64,000 bases of DNA from Psychroflexus montanilacus (GCF_020164535.1 NZ_JAIQZC010000001.1:992001-1056000); one strand, 5' to 3'. Shown: positions 1-9,527, numbered from the stretch's first letter. The notes: generated by a model from the letters alone, not told the origin. A program made the numbers and translations.

Positions 1-1
1 T

Positions 2-535
2 GAAGTTTCAGTACTCTACAACATTGAAAAAGATGAAGCGCCAAATATCATAAGAGACATTGGAAAAAACTTTGAGCGGGATGTGTTAATCAACACCTTG
101 AGATCTTCTTCTGCTAATATCTCTGCAAAATACTTTGCAAAAGACATGCATAGCTTGAAAAGAAATGAAATTGAAGAATCCATCAAGGCAGACATGAATG
201 AAATTTTAAATGAAAAAGGATTTGATATTCAAGCCGTTTTATTGAAAAGTATAAATCTTCCAGCCAGACTTTCTTCTGCAATCGAAGATAAATTAAGAGC
301 TGAACAGCAAATAGAGGAACTTGAATTTCTGGTCCAAAGGGAAGAGAAAGAAGCCAATAGAAAAAGGGTTGAAGCAGAAGGTATTCGTGACTCACAAGCG
401 ATCATCAATGAAGGCTTATCTCCGATGCTTATTCAATTTCAGAGTATTGAAGCCTTTAGAGAGTTGAGTAGATCTCCAAATGCAAAAATTATAATTACAG
501 ATGGTAAAGCTCCTGTAATGTTGAATACCGATTAG
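2..535 (+). CDS. SPFH/prohibitin-family protein, 3' part
   Basis: The reading frame is open from the left edge, so the gene starts outside the window; a GTG at 83 is internal. The visible ~177 residues hold the second half of an SPFH/band 7 domain followed by a charged helical stretch rich in Glu, Lys and Arg (EELEFLVQREEKEANRKR), then a short C-terminal tail. This is the usual build of prohibitin homologues, which form membrane-anchored ring assemblies; the N-terminal membrane anchor would lie upstream. A strong terminator hairpin follows 45 bp after the stop. The family call is good, but the cellular role cannot be read from the sequence. Confidence 0.85.
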   Translation, partial: EVSVLYNIEKDEAPNIIRDIGKNFERDVLINTLRSSSANISAKYFAKDMHSLKRNEIEESIKADMNEILNEKGFDIQAVLLKSINLPARLSSAIEDKLRAEQQIEELEFLVQREEKEANRKRVEAEGIRDSQAIINEGLSPMLIQFQSIEAFRELSRSPNAKIIITDGKAPVMLNTD

Positions 536-580
536 AATTAAAAATTAATTTTTTCACTTTGTTTATGTTTTTTAGCTGAA

Positions 581-615
581 AGCCATCTCCAAACCTGAGA
601 TGGCTTTTGGTTTTA
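581..615 (+). terminator. Rho-independent terminator after the SPFH gene
   Basis: A perfect 9-bp stem (AGCCATCTC / GAGATGGCT) with a 7-nt loop is followed by a T-rich run. It sits just after the SPFH stop codon. Confidence 0.85.
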
Positions 616-738
616 TAAATTAGAAATAAAAACAGCATTAAATGATGAATAGATAGAGGATTGGATATGAATCTTGCCCTAAAACAAATAATCCCAAACC
701 GTCTTTAAACAAAGGTATAGACTTTGTAAAGTGATTTT

Positions 739-1160
739 GGCAGGATTAATATCCACAATAAGTTTAATGCTGGAAATCCTAGGAAATATGGAAATTTTTA
801 ATTTATTTTTTCCAGTATGCTCATGCACTTGCATGGTATAAAAACCACTGCTAACACAGCTATGGTTTTCTATTTATCTCCTCTCTTACAAATGCTAGTG
901 GCTCTTGACGTTTGTATTGCAGGATTGGATACCCTGAATGAGTTCAATGCTGGAAATACAAAACCACTGCTATCGCAGCCTTGGTTTTCTATTTATCTCC
1001 TCTCTTACAAATACTAGTGGCTCTTGACGTTTGCATAGCAGGATTGGATATCCTGAATGAGTTCAATGCTGGAAATACAAAACCACTGCTATCGCAGTAT
1101 AAGTTTTTATTTTTATCCTGCACTTACAAAAGCTTTAAACTTTTGACGTTTGCATAAAAA
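739..1160 (+). repeat. 119-bp tandem repeat block
   Basis: Two near-identical units start at 841 and 960 (period 119 bp), and a third, degraded unit starts at 1079. A degenerate half-unit lies upstream at about 739-780 (GGATTAATATCC, then AATGCTGGAAAT). Each full unit opens with an AAAACCA...TGGTTTT stem enclosing a CTGC/GCAG stem, and later holds GGATTGGATATCC and TTCAATGCTGGAAATAC. The block fills most of the 660-bp gap between the SPFH gene and tRNA-Arg. A 66-codon open frame inside it is a by-product of the repeat. I do not recognise the family. Confidence 0.85.
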
Positions 1161-1162
1161 TA

Positions 1163-1190
1163 AAAACCACACTTTTTTAAGTGTGGTTTT
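1163..1190 (-). terminator. Terminator downstream of tRNA-Arg
   Basis: A perfect 12-bp inverted repeat (AAAACCACACTT / AAGTGTGGTTTT) has a 4-nt loop and A/T-rich ends. It lies 10 bp beyond the 3' end of the minus-strand tRNA-Arg and could work in both directions. Confidence 0.8.
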
Positions 1191-1200
1191 GTGCTTGTCG

Positions 1201-1274
1201 TGACCTCGGCAGGATTCAAACCTGCAACCTTCTGAGCCGTAATCAGATGCGCTATTCAGTTGCGCCACGAGGCC
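1201..1274 (-). tRNA. tRNA-Arg (anticodon ACG)
   Basis: The minus strand folds into a full 74-nt cloverleaf. The acceptor stem is GGCCTCG/CGAGGTC with one G-U pair, the anticodon arm is TCTGA-TTACGGC-TCAGA giving ACG, and the T arm is CAGG-TTTGAAT-CCTG. The discriminator base is A, and no CCA is encoded. Confidence 0.96.
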
Positions 1275-1286
1275 GTTTTGGGAGTG

Positions 1287-1317
1287 CAAATATATTTCTT
1301 TTTATACTTTTACCAAA
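1287..1317 (-). promoter_or_regulatory. Promoter of tRNA-Arg
   Basis: On the minus strand TTTG (1317-1314) is separated by exactly 19 bp from TATATTTG (1294-1287). This is a textbook Bacteroidota -33/-7 promoter. The -7 box ends 12 bp before the mature tRNA 5' end. Confidence 0.85.
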
Positions 1318-1335
1318 CATAAAACCATAATTATC

Positions 1336-1848
1336 ATGCAACTCACCGATTATATTAGAACTATTGAAGATTTTCCTAAGGAAGGAATCTCCTATAAAGA
1401 CATCACTCCCCTACTCATGGACTCCAAAGCCTGTACCTTTGCAGTTTCAGAATTGATAAAAGGTCTGGATGGAAAACCTGTAGATAAAGTCGTAGGCATA
1501 GAATCCCGCGGGTTCCTGTTTGGAATGCTTATAGCCAAAGCTCTTGGAGTTGGGTTTGTACCTATTCGGAAACCAGGAAAACTTCCAGCAAAGACGATTT
1601 CTCAATCCTATGATCTTGAGTATGGAAGTGATACTATTGAAATTCATGAAGATGCCATTCAAAGCGGCGAGCGTATTTTGATTCATGACGATTTACTCGC
1701 TACAGGCGGCACTGCAGCTGCAGCATGTCAATTGATAGAAAAACTTGGAGGAAACATCATTCAGTTGAATTTCATAATTGAGTTAGACTTCCTCAAAGGG
1801 CGTCAACTACTCCCCAATTCCAAAGTAAATTCGCTAATTCATTATTGA
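1336..1848 (+). CDS. apt: Adenine phosphoribosyltransferase
   Basis: This cytosolic purine-salvage enzyme makes AMP from adenine and PRPP. Its 170 residues match the family length. The PRPP-binding loop is at residues 114-127 (ILIHDDLLATGGTA), and the N-terminal DYIRTIEDFPKEGI and GIESRGFLFG segments are typical of bacterial Apt. The ATG at 1336 gives a normal N-terminus. The gene stands alone between tRNA-Arg (divergent) and folE. Confidence 0.95.
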   Translation: MQLTDYIRTIEDFPKEGISYKDITPLLMDSKACTFAVSELIKGLDGKPVDKVVGIESRGFLFGMLIAKALGVGFVPIRKPGKLPAKTISQSYDLEYGSDTIEIHEDAIQSGERILIHDDLLATGGTAAAACQLIEKLGGNIIQLNFIIELDFLKGRQLLPNSKVNSLIHY

Positions 1849-1946
1849 AACGCCTTCAAATTCAGAATAAATACAAAAGCTTAGTTAATTTATTTGTGAA
1901 AAGCTGATAAAGAAGAAACTTACAGTATCGAAAAGCGTAAAAAAGC

Positions 1947-1954
1947 TATCTTTG
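1947..1954 (+). promoter_or_regulatory. -7 promoter element of folE
   Basis: TATCTTTG matches TAnnTTTG and lies 21 bp before the folE ATG. No convincing -33 TTG is found at the right distance, so only the -7 box is claimed. Confidence 0.55.
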
Positions 1955-1975
1955 CAGCCACTAATTTTTTAAGAA

Positions 1976-2653
1976 ATGTGCGAACACAAACACAATGAGT
2001 TGACGGATGAAATCGGAGATAATCACGTAGCTACCTCTTACGAGAATCCTATAAGAGATGATGCGTTTGAAATGTCTGACAAGGATAAAATTGAGAAGAT
2101 TGAAGGTCACGTTTATGAGATCATGCAAACTTTGGGAATGGACATGACAGATGATAGCTTGATGGGAACTCCAAAACGAGTTGCCAAAATGTATGTGAAT
2201 GAGATCTTTGGAGGGCTGAGTCCTGAAAAAAAACCCAAGGCATCTACATTTGAAAACAATTACAAATACGGTGAAATGCTTGTTGAAAAAAACATTACCG
2301 TTTACTCAACTTGCGAGCACCACCTTTTGCCAATTATAGGAAGAGCACACGTAGCTTATATCTCAAGCGGAAGAGTGGTTGGTCTTTCTAAAATGAACAG
2401 GATTGTGCATTACTATGCAAAACGTCCTCAAGTACAAGAACGATTGACCATGCAAATCGTAAAAGAACTACAAAAAGCTTTGAATACTGAAGATGTAGCT
2501 TGCATAATTGATGCCAAACACCTTTGTGTGAATAGTCGAGGCATCAACGACATTGAGAGCAGTACGGTAACAAGCGAATTTGGAGGCAAATTCAAAGATG
2601 AAAATGTGAGAAAAGAACTTCTCAATTACATAAAATTGGATACAAAATTTTAA
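1976..2653 (+). CDS. folE: GTP cyclohydrolase I
   Basis: FolE converts GTP to 7,8-dihydroneopterin triphosphate, the entry step to folate. It has 225 residues. The zinc site is visible: C113 and H116 in CEHHLLP and C184 in KHLCVNSRG. The first ~35 residues (HKHNELTDEIGDN) are a polar extension common in Bacteroidota FolE. cysS starts 3 bp after the stop, beginning a tight run folE-cysS-yidD-lgt-DUF192 that looks like one transcript. Confidence 0.96.
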   Translation: MCEHKHNELTDEIGDNHVATSYENPIRDDAFEMSDKDKIEKIEGHVYEIMQTLGMDMTDDSLMGTPKRVAKMYVNEIFGGLSPEKKPKASTFENNYKYGEMLVEKNITVYSTCEHHLLPIIGRAHVAYISSGRVVGLSKMNRIVHYYAKRPQVQERLTMQIVKELQKALNTEDVACIIDAKHLCVNSRGINDIESSTVTSEFGGKFKDENVRKELLNYIKLDTKF

Positions 2654-2656
2654 CTA

Positions 2657-4150
2657 ATGGCTTTATACGAGCACCAGTCTTTAAAGATATACAATTCCAT
2701 TTCTGGAGAAAAAGAAGAGTTCAAATCACTTACTGAAGGTTATGTAGGCATGTATGTTTGCGGACCTACAGTCTACAGTAATGTTCATTTAGGCAACTGC
2801 AGGACCTTCATTTCTTTTGATTTGGTGTTTCGTTACCTGAAGCATTTAGGGTATAAAGTTAGATACGTTAGAAATATTACAGATGCTGGTCATCTTGAAA
2901 ATGATGGTGAAGAAGGCGAGGACAGAATTGCTAAAAAAGCGAAGCTGATGGAAATTGAACCGATGGAAGTGGTTCAAAAATATAGTGTAGACTTTCACCA
3001 AATCCTGGAAAAATTCAACAACCTCCCTCCCAGCATAGAACCTACAGCTACTGGTCACATTATTGAACAAATTGAAACCATCAAGACAATTATAGATAAG
3101 GGATTGGCTTATGAGGTAGACGGTAACGTTTATTTTGATGTGATGAAATATCACGAAAACCAATATTATGGAAAACTGAGTGGTAGAAAAATTGAAGATC
3201 TTATTTCCAACACCAGAGAACTTGCTGGTCAATCTGATAAGAAAAATCCACAGGATTTTGCACTTTGGAAAAAAGCTGAACCACAACACATTATGCGCTG
3301 GCCTTCACCCTGGGGAGTTGGTTTCCCTGGATGGCACCTGGAATGTACAGTCATGAGTTCCAAGTACCTTGGAGATCAATTTGACATTCACGGTGGCGGA
3401 ATGGATCTAAAATTTCCTCATCATGAGTGTGAAATCGCACAAGGCCATGCTTCTAATGGAAAAGACCCCGTCAATTACTGGATGCACGCCAATATGCTGA
3501 CGCTCAATGGTAAAAAAATGTCTAAAAGTACAGGAAATAATATCCTACCACGAGAGCTTTTTACAGGTGAAAATGAAAACCTATCCAAATCTTATACTGC
3601 TCCAGTCGTAAGGTTTTTTATGCTTCAAGCCAACTATAGAAGTATTCTGGATTTCTCTGATGAGGCTTTATCTGCAGCAGAAAAAGGATTTCATAAATTG
3701 ATGGAAAGTCTTGCTACGCTTCAAACTATCAAAACCTCAACAACTTCAGACTTCGATGTTTCGGCATGGAGAGACAAATGTTATGAAGCAATGAATGATG
3801 ACTTTAATAGTCCAATTCTTATTGCTCATTTGTTTGAAGCTGTAAAGCAAATCAATTTGGCTAAATCTGAAAAAATAAAATTGAGCAAAAAGAGTCTGGA
3901 ATTGCTTAGCAAGACTATGAATGACTTTATTTTTGATGTCATGGGACTTGAAGATCTGGAGGAAAATTCTAAAGCAAGTAGCAATACTGATGATTTTGAA
4001 GAGTTGATTCAGTTTTTGATAGAAATGAGAAATCATGCGCGTCTCAATAAAGATTTTGAAACCAGTGATAAAATAAGAGACAAGCTTTTAGAAATGAATG
4101 TTGAGCTAAAAGATAGCCGAGAAGGAACAACATTTCAGATACATTCATAA
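2657..4150 (+). CDS. cysS: Cysteine-tRNA ligase
   Basis: This class I aminoacyl-tRNA synthetase charges tRNA-Cys. Its 497 residues are of usual length. The first zinc cysteine is C35 (YVCGPTVYS), the HIGH signature appears as HLGN at 44-47, further zinc ligands lie in [10 protein letters not shown] and HHECEIAQ, and KMSKS occurs near residue 287 ([10 protein letters not shown]). The C-terminal helical anticodon-binding part is complete. It is only 3 bp from both folE and yidD. Confidence 0.97.
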   Translation: MALYEHQSLKIYNSISGEKEEFKSLTEGYVGMYVCGPTVYSNVHLGNCRTFISFDLVFRYLKHLGYKVRYVRNITDAGHLENDGEEGEDRIAKKAKLMEIEPMEVVQKYSVDFHQILEKFNNLPPSIEPTATGHIIEQIETIKTIIDKGLAYEVDGNVYFDVMKYHENQYYGKLSGRKIEDLISNTRELAGQSDKKNPQDFALWKKAEPQHIMRWPSPWGVGFPGWHLECTVMSSKYLGDQFDIHGGGMDLKFPHHECEIAQGHASNGKDPVNYWMHANMLTLNGKKMSKSTGNNILPRELFTGENENLSKSYTAPVVRFFMLQANYRSILDFSDEALSAAEKGFHKLMESLATLQTIKTSTTSDFDVSAWRDKCYEAMNDDFNSPILIAHLFEAVKQINLAKSEKIKLSKKSLELLSKTMNDFIFDVMGLEDLEENSKASSNTDDFEELIQFLIEMRNHARLNKDFETSDKIRDKLLEMNVELKDSREGTTFQIHS

Positions 4151-4153
4151 GCC

Positions 4154-4417
4154 ATGTGGCGAAAAGTGCTAATTTTTCCATTTGTAATTCTCATCAAGCT
4201 TTACCAATGGATTATTTCACCACTCTTAGGACCCAGCTGTAGATTTCAACCCACCTGTTCTCACTATTCTTTAGAAGCTTTCAAAACTCATGGGGTCCTT
4301 AAAGGTTTCTATTTGAGCCTCATGAGAATTTCAAAATGCCACCCCTGGGGGAAGTCTGGTTACGATCCTGTTCCAAAGCCCAAAAAACATCCAGATGAAA
4401 GGTCAACATTTCAATAA
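4154..4417 (+). CDS. yidD: Membrane protein insertion efficiency factor YidD
   Basis: This small (87 aa) membrane-associated protein is linked in other bacteria to YidC-dependent membrane protein insertion. Family hallmarks are present: a hydrophobic N-terminus ([20 protein letters not shown]), the conserved [14 protein letters not shown] block with its cysteines, and [13 protein letters not shown]. It follows cysS by 3 bp and precedes lgt by 30 bp. It is usually found beside rnpA and yidC, so here the place in the operon is different. Confidence 0.93.
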   Translation: MWRKVLIFPFVILIKLYQWIISPLLGPSCRFQPTCSHYSLEAFKTHGVLKGFYLSLMRISKCHPWGKSGYDPVPKPKKHPDERSTFQ

Positions 4418-4447
4418 TCTGTATATTAGCCATCAAATAATTTAAAC

Positions 4448-5278
4448 ATGTTCCAAGCTATCCAGTGGGATCCTTCATTAGGAATCGATTTAGGAATTAT
4501 TACAATTCGTTATTATAGTTTAATGTTCCTCATTGCCTTTAGTGCTGGGTTTTATATTACTAAACGAATTTTTATTTCTGAAGGTGTTTCTCTAGAAAAA
4601 CTAGACAAACTCCTCATTTATACTATACTTTCAACTCTAATTGGAGCCAGACTAGGCCATGTCATCTTTTATCAGCCAGAATTATTTTTAGAAGATCCGC
4701 TTTCTGTTTTTCTACCTGTAAGTTTTGTTCCAGAAATAGAATTTACTGGTTTTAGAGGTCTTGCCAGCCATGGAGCTGCCATTGGTATCGCCATTGGAAT
4801 GTATTTCTACAGTAAAAAAGTAACCAAAAAATCAATTTTTTGGATTTTGGACCGTATTACGATGCCTGTTGCCTTTGGCGGTGCCTTTGTGAGAATTGGA
4901 AACTTTTTAAATTCCGAAATTGTTGGCAAGGCAACCCAGTCAGATTTTGGAGTTGTATTTGTTCAGCTAGGAGAAAATTTTGCGAGGCATCCAGCACAAT
5001 TGTATGAGTCTGTTTGTTACTTTATCCTATTTGGAATTTTATCCCTTCTATTCTGGAAAACACAAGTAAAGCAAAAAATGGGTGTTCTCTTTGGAATCTT
5101 CTTTACTTTACTCTGGACCATACGTTTTATAGTAGAATATGTAAAAGAACCACAGGTTGCTGAGAGGGCTGACTGGGTATTCAATACAGGACAATTATTG
5201 AGCATTCCTATGATCTTAATAGGCCTAGGAATCATTTACTTTTCAAATAAAAAAGCGATGACAAGTGAAGTTTCTTAG
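4448..5278 (+). CDS. lgt: Prolipoprotein diacylglyceryl transferase
   Basis: Lgt is an inner-membrane enzyme that attaches diacylglycerol to the lipobox cysteine of prolipoproteins. The 276-residue protein has about seven hydrophobic segments. Conserved sites include H108 in ASHGAAIG and R149 in RIGNFLNSE, the Lgt signature. The 3' end overlaps the following lipoprotein gene by 14 bp, suggesting coupled translation; that neighbour is itself a predicted Lgt substrate. Confidence 0.96.
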   Translation: MFQAIQWDPSLGIDLGIITIRYYSLMFLIAFSAGFYITKRIFISEGVSLEKLDKLLIYTILSTLIGARLGHVIFYQPELFLEDPLSVFLPVSFVPEIEFTGFRGLASHGAAIGIAIGMYFYSKKVTKKSIFWILDRITMPVAFGGAFVRIGNFLNSEIVGKATQSDFGVVFVQLGENFARHPAQLYESVCYFILFGILSLLFWKTQVKQKMGVLFGIFFTLLWTIRFIVEYVKEPQVAERADWVFNTGQLLSIPMILIGLGIIYFSNKKAMTSEVS

Positions 5279-5747
5279 ATTAATTTCAGTCTTAGTTTTT
5301 ATTTTTTCGATTTTCTCATGTCAATCAGATCAAAATCAAAACAAAGACATTACAATAGGTTTTGAGTTCAAAAAAGATACTCTTCTAAGGTTTATTCAGG
5401 ATGAAGACACTTTAGACACTGCTTTTGAAATTGAATTGGCAGAATCTGACTATGAGAAAGAAACGGGCTTGATGCATAGGAAAGAAATGAAAGACAATCA
5501 AGGGATGCTTTTTATCTATACAAGTGAAGCTACCAGGCCTTCCTTTTACATGAAAAATACGTTTTTGCCACTGGATTTAATCTACTTTGATAAAAACATG
5601 AAAATTGTAGATTTTAATTTGAACACGATGCCACTATCCGAAGAACTCATCTCTTCTGAAATACCTTCTCTTTTTGTATTAGAAGTCAAAGCTGGGGTCG
5701 TAGAGAAATTTGACCTTAAAAAGGGGGATCAGATAATTTTAAACTAA
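5265..5747 (+). CDS. DUF192 lipoprotein
   Basis: A 160-residue lipoprotein with a signal peptide and lipobox ending at C19 (SIFSC). The rest is a DUF192 domain: the core motif LMHRKEM, MLFIY, then FYMKNTFLPLDLIYFD and a C-terminal VLEVKAG. DUF192 proteins are small beta-rich secreted or lipid-anchored proteins with no settled function. It overlaps lgt by 14 bp and is followed by a terminator. Confidence 0.9.
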   Translation: MKFLRLISVLVFIFSIFSCQSDQNQNKDITIGFEFKKDTLLRFIQDEDTLDTAFEIELAESDYEKETGLMHRKEMKDNQGMLFIYTSEATRPSFYMKNTFLPLDLIYFDKNMKIVDFNLNTMPLSEELISSEIPSLFVLEVKAGVVEKFDLKKGDQIILN

Positions 5748-5777
5748 AAAAGGCAATCTTTACGATTACCTTTTTAT
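5746..5777 (+). terminator. Terminator of the folE-DUF192 run
   Basis: AAAAAGG-c-AATC and GATT-a-CCTTTTT pair around a short loop and are followed by T-rich sequence, starting right at the DUF192 stop codon. The stem has one internal mismatch. Confidence 0.75.
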
Positions 5778-5924
5778 TTATAAAAAATGAGTTTACCAGA
5801 GGCTAATCCAAGTAAGAATATTTTATAGTATAAACGCACAAAAACACGCTTTGTTACGATTGTTAACAGACTTTAACAGATTGATAATCAAACCTAAACC
5901 TTACTTAAACAAAAAAATAGCCTC

Positions 5925-6287
5925 ATGAAAACTAAAACACTCGTTGTAGGAGCTTCAGAAAAAAAAAGTAGGTATTCCAACCAAGCCATAAAGGCTTTGA
6001 AGCAAAAAGATCATGATGTTGTTGCTATTGGCAAGCAAAAAGGTCTTGTAGAAGGAATTGACATACAAACAGAGATATCTACAGAAGAAGACATTGATAC
6101 AGTTACCCTCTACATAAACCCCAAGATTCAAAAAACATACGAAGACTTTTTAATCGATCTTGCTCCCAGGCGCGTCATTTTCAATCCAGGGACTGAGAAT
6201 CCTGAGCTGAAAAATAAGCTTAAAGGAAAAAACATTGAAACATTACATGCTTGCACTTTGATTTTGCTGGGAACGAATCAATATTAA
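5925..6287 (+). CDS. CoA-binding domain protein (YccU-like)
   Basis: A 120-residue Rossmann-fold protein of the CoA_binding_2 type. It has the N-terminal beta-strand and glycine turn (TLVVGASEKKSRYS) and the DTVTLYINP segment typical of this family; it lacks the ligase domains of larger acyl-CoA synthetases. Function is unknown, probably CoA binding. Its last 45 bp overlap, tail to tail, the end of the symporter gene on the other strand. Confidence 0.8.
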   Translation: MKTKTLVVGASEKKSRYSNQAIKALKQKDHDVVAIGKQKGLVEGIDIQTEISTEEDIDTVTLYINPKIQKTYEDFLIDLAPRRVIFNPGTENPELKNKLKGKNIETLHACTLILLGTNQY

Positions 6288-7697
6288 GCCGAAAAAGGTT
6301 AAAAACCCATTCAGAATCAAGATAAAGAAACCAAATTCAAAATTCAGAAAAGAAAAGCTTAAAGAACTGATGACATAGGATAGTATTGGAGATAAGATAG
6401 CAATAAGCGGTATCCAATTGTCCTTAACTTTCCACTTTGTAAACAAACCAAACGCATACAAACCAAGTAAAGGTCCATATGTATATCCAGCGAATTCAAA
6501 TAACTTATTGATCACGCTTTTATCTGCAATAGCATATTTGAAAATCATCATTACAGCAATCAAAACTAAAGAGATGATAATGTGAATAAGTTTTCTAACT
6601 TTGGTTTGGGAAGTTTCAGAATAACGTTTCTGAATATCTAAGATATCTATACTTATGGACGTAGTAAGTGAAGTAAGCGCACTATCGGCACTGGAATAGG
6701 CTGCTGCTATGAGCCCTAAAATAAAAGTTACTGCCACAGCAACTCCTAGCGCTCCTGAAGTGGCTACAGCAGGGAATAAATCGTCTTTGGTTTCTACTAT
6801 TCCTGCTAAATCTGCATAATCTGTAAGCAATAAGCCTAAAAGCAGAAATAAGAAATTCACGACCGTGAGGACAAGTGTAAACCAAAAAATATTTTTTTGA
6901 GCATCTTCAAGTGTTCTACAGGTTAGGTTCTTTTGCATCATATCCTGGTCCAGACCTGTCATAACTATAGCAATGAACATTCCTGAAATGAACTGTTTAA
7001 AAAAGAAATCTGAACTCTTATAATCATCGAAAAAGAAAATCTGGAAATTATCATGAGTACCTACATAAGTCCAAAGATTTTCTATTTGGAGTGCATCTGA
7101 AATAAAGTAAATGGAGATTCCTAAAGCAATAAGCATGAACAAGGTTTGCAAAGTGTCTGTCCAAACAATAGTTTTAATCCCACTTCTAAAGGTGTATAAC
7201 CATATCAATAAAATTGTGATACTCACTGTCACATAATAAGGAATACCCAGAGCATCAAACACAATAAGCTGAAGTACATTGGCTACCAAAAAAAGTCTAA
7301 AACTGGCTCCCACTATTCTGGATAGAATGAAATAAGAAGCGCCTGTTTTGTATGCGCTATTTCCAAAACGGGTATCCAGATACGTGTAAATTGAAGTCAG
7401 ATTCAACCTGTAATAAAGCGGCATTAAAACTAAACTTATAACCGCATAACCTATAGTGTATCCGAGTACAACTTGAAAGTAGCTAAAACTACTAAAAGCT
7501 ACGGTGCCTGGGATGGATATAAAAGTCACACCACTCAAAGAAGCACCTATCATTCCGAAAGCTACTAAATACCAGGGAGACTGCTTGTTGGCCTGAAAAA
7601 ACTCTGAGTTACTACCGCTTTTATTGGTTAAAAAGGATATAAGTATAAGGACGACAAAATAAGCTAAAACGAGAAGTAGAATCTGGTAAGCTTGCAT
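6243..7697 (-). CDS. Sodium:solute symporter (SSS family)
   Basis: A 484-residue polytopic inner-membrane protein with about 13 hydrophobic segments. SSS family traits are visible: an N-terminal NKQSPWYLVAFGMIGASLSG segment matching the first conserved region, GLDQDMMQKNL in the middle, and AAAYSSADSALTSLTTS, the sodium-site helix. The substrate cannot be told from sequence. It ends inside the convergent CoA-binding gene with a 45-bp overlap. Confidence 0.92.
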   Translation of the reverse strand: MQAYQILLLVLAYFVVLILISFLTNKSGSNSEFFQANKQSPWYLVAFGMIGASLSGVTFISIPGTVAFSSFSYFQVVLGYTIGYAVISLVLMPLYYRLNLTSIYTYLDTRFGNSAYKTGASYFILSRIVGASFRLFLVANVLQLIVFDALGIPYYVTVSITILLIWLYTFRSGIKTIVWTDTLQTLFMLIALGISIYFISDALQIENLWTYVGTHDNFQIFFFDDYKSSDFFFKQFISGMFIAIVMTGLDQDMMQKNLTCRTLEDAQKNIFWFTLVLTVVNFLFLLLGLLLTDYADLAGIVETKDDLFPAVATSGALGVAVAVTFILGLIAAAYSSADSALTSLTTSISIDILDIQKRYSETSQTKVRKLIHIIISLVLIAVMMIFKYAIADKSVINKLFEFAGYTYGPLLGLYAFGLFTKWKVKDNWIPLIAILSPILSYVISSLSFSFLNFEFGFFILILNGFLTFFGLILIRSQQNQSASM

Positions 7698-7781
7698 ATT
7701 TCAGAGTTTGGCTGGCGAAAATACAAATGTTTTCTTAAGATTTTTATAAAAAGAACACTCAAAATTGTATTTTAGCCCGGT

Positions 7782-8405
7782 ATGGAATTTTCATCTAAGT
7801 ATCTTGAAAAAGCAATAGAAGAAATTGCAATGCTACCAGGAATAGGTAAGCGCACAGCACTTCGGTTGGCTTTGCATTTATTAAAACAACCTCAAGTACA
7901 AACTACAGACCTTGCAACTGCCTTGGTTGATCTCAAGACTAAAGTAAAGGAGTGTAAGAGCTGTCATAATATATCAGACCAAGAACTTTGCGGGATTTGT
8001 AAAGACAAATCTCGTGATCACTCTATCATATGTGTGGTTGAAGACATTAGAGACGTGATGGCTATTGAAAATACCGACCAGTACAAAGGAATGTATCATA
8101 TTTTAGGGGGTAAAATAAGTCCCATGGACGGCGTTGGCCCTAATCAACTAAATATCGAAAGTTTGGTTTCTAAAATCAATACGGGCGAGGTCAACGAAAT
8201 TATCTTTGCGTTAAGTAGCACTATGGAAGGTGATACAACCAATTTTTATATTTATAAGCAAATAAAGTCATCTCAACAACATTTGAAAACATCTACTATT
8301 GCCAGAGGAATTTCAATAGGAGATGAATTGGAGTATGCAGATGAAATCACTCTTGGCAGGAGTATTTTACAACGAGTACCCTTTGAAAATTCATTGAAAA
8401 ATTAA
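7782..8405 (+). CDS. recR: Recombination protein RecR
   Basis: RecR works with RecO and RecF to load RecA at gaps. The 207 residues show the expected order: helix-hairpin-helix ([13 protein letters not shown], 18-30), a four-cysteine zinc finger (C58, C61, C70, C73) and a Toprim domain from about residue 80 (IICVVED). The TATTTTAG before the ATG resembles a -7 box with one mismatch. The following glycosyltransferase begins 6 bp after the stop. Confidence 0.96.
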   Translation: MEFSSKYLEKAIEEIAMLPGIGKRTALRLALHLLKQPQVQTTDLATALVDLKTKVKECKSCHNISDQELCGICKDKSRDHSIICVVEDIRDVMAIENTDQYKGMYHILGGKISPMDGVGPNQLNIESLVSKINTGEVNEIIFALSSTMEGDTTNFYIYKQIKSSQQHLKTSTIARGISIGDELEYADEITLGRSILQRVPFENSLKN

Positions 8406-8411
8406 AATTTA

Positions 8412-9527
8412 TTGAAACTCTCTGTTGTCATATTAAACTATAAAGTCCCACATCACCTGATGTTGTGCTTGGATAGTCTTACAAAAGCTACTGAAAATAT
8501 TGAAGCAGAGCTAATTGTCGTTGATAACAATTCTGAAGACGAAAGCTGCGAGTTGGTCAAAATGTACTTCCCTAAAGTTACTTTTATTAGCAATAGCGAA
8601 AATTTAGGATTTTCTAAAGGGAATAATATTGGGGTACAAATAGCTAAAGGTGAATTTCTCTGTATTTTAAATCCTGACACAGTTGTTCCTGAAAATTGCT
8701 TTACAAACCTTTTTGACTACTACCAGGGCTTAAAAAATCCTGGAGCTATTGGAGTACAACTTATAGATGGATCTGGAGAGTTTTTGGAAGAAAGCAAACG
8801 GAATGTCCCTACACCACGTGTAGTCTTACAGAAACTCACGGGAAATTGTTCTTCTTATTATAATCACAGCCTGAGACACCAAGGAGAAGGTCCTACAGAT
8901 ATTTTAGTTGGTGCTTTTATGTTTATGAAAACAGAGATATATAAAGAGGTTGGTGGTTTTGATGAAGATTACTTCATGTACGGAGAGGATATAGATTTGA
9001 GTTATAGAATTTTAAAAGCAGGTTATCAGAATTATTATTTGGGTTCGACAAAAGTTTTGCATTTCAAAGGAGAAAGCACAACCAAAGATCAAGTCTACTT
9101 AAATAGGTTTTTTAATGCCATGTATATTTTTTACAAGAAGCATTTCAAAAATTACAAAAGATCATTTAAACTTGTAAAGCAGACTCTAAAGCTTACTATG
9201 GCTATAGAAAAAATGAGGTTGAAAGCTATTAAAGTTCAAAACCAAGAATTTAAAATAGTACACCTTCTTTCGAAAGATAAATGCTTACAGAATAGAATTC
9301 AAACTAAATTTTACTCTAACGTCAATTTTGATTCTGTAATAAATTCAGAAGTTAAGGATAGCTTTATCATTATGGATGCTAATGAAATTGAGTATAAGGA
9401 GTGCATCGATATCATAACAAAATACAGATCCAAGAACAATGCTTTCAGAATTAAACCAAGAAATTACGAATATATGATTGGTAGTGAGAGTAAATACAGG
9501 AAAGGAGAGGTGATTGATCTGAGTTAA
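8412..9527 (+). CDS. Glycosyltransferase family 2
   Basis: The 371-residue protein has an N-terminal GT-A domain: SVVILNYKVP, then VVDNNSEDES and NLGFSKGNNIG (nucleotide-sugar binding), LNPDTVVP, and the late acidic motif YGEDIDLSYRI. The closest general type is the rhamnosyltransferase-like GT2 group used in surface polysaccharide synthesis. The start is a TTG, 6 bp after recR; no better ATG exists nearby. The C-terminal ~100 residues (from about 270) are not a known catalytic part. Acceptor and sugar are unknown. Confidence 0.88.
   Translation: MKLSVVILNYKVPHHLMLCLDSLTKATENIEAELIVVDNNSEDESCELVKMYFPKVTFISNSENLGFSKGNNIGVQIAKGEFLCILNPDTVVPENCFTNLFDYYQGLKNPGAIGVQLIDGSGEFLEESKRNVPTPRVVLQKLTGNCSSYYNHSLRHQGEGPTDILVGAFMFMKTEIYKEVGGFDEDYFMYGEDIDLSYRILKAGYQNYYLGSTKVLHFKGESTTKDQVYLNRFFNAMYIFYKKHFKNYKRSFKLVKQTLKLTMAIEKMRLKAIKVQNQEFKIVHLLSKDKCLQNRIQTKFYSNVNFDSVINSEVKDSFIIMDANEIEYKECIDIITKYRSKNNAFRIKPRNYEYMIGSESKYRKGEVIDLS

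Noticed and set aside
817-1017. A 66-codon open frame on the plus strand.
   Set aside because: It lies wholly in the 119-bp tandem repeats, and its sequence only mirrors the repeat unit.
739-1160. CRISPR array.
   Set aside because: The repeated unit is 119 bp with no short repeat/unique spacer pattern and no cas genes in the window.
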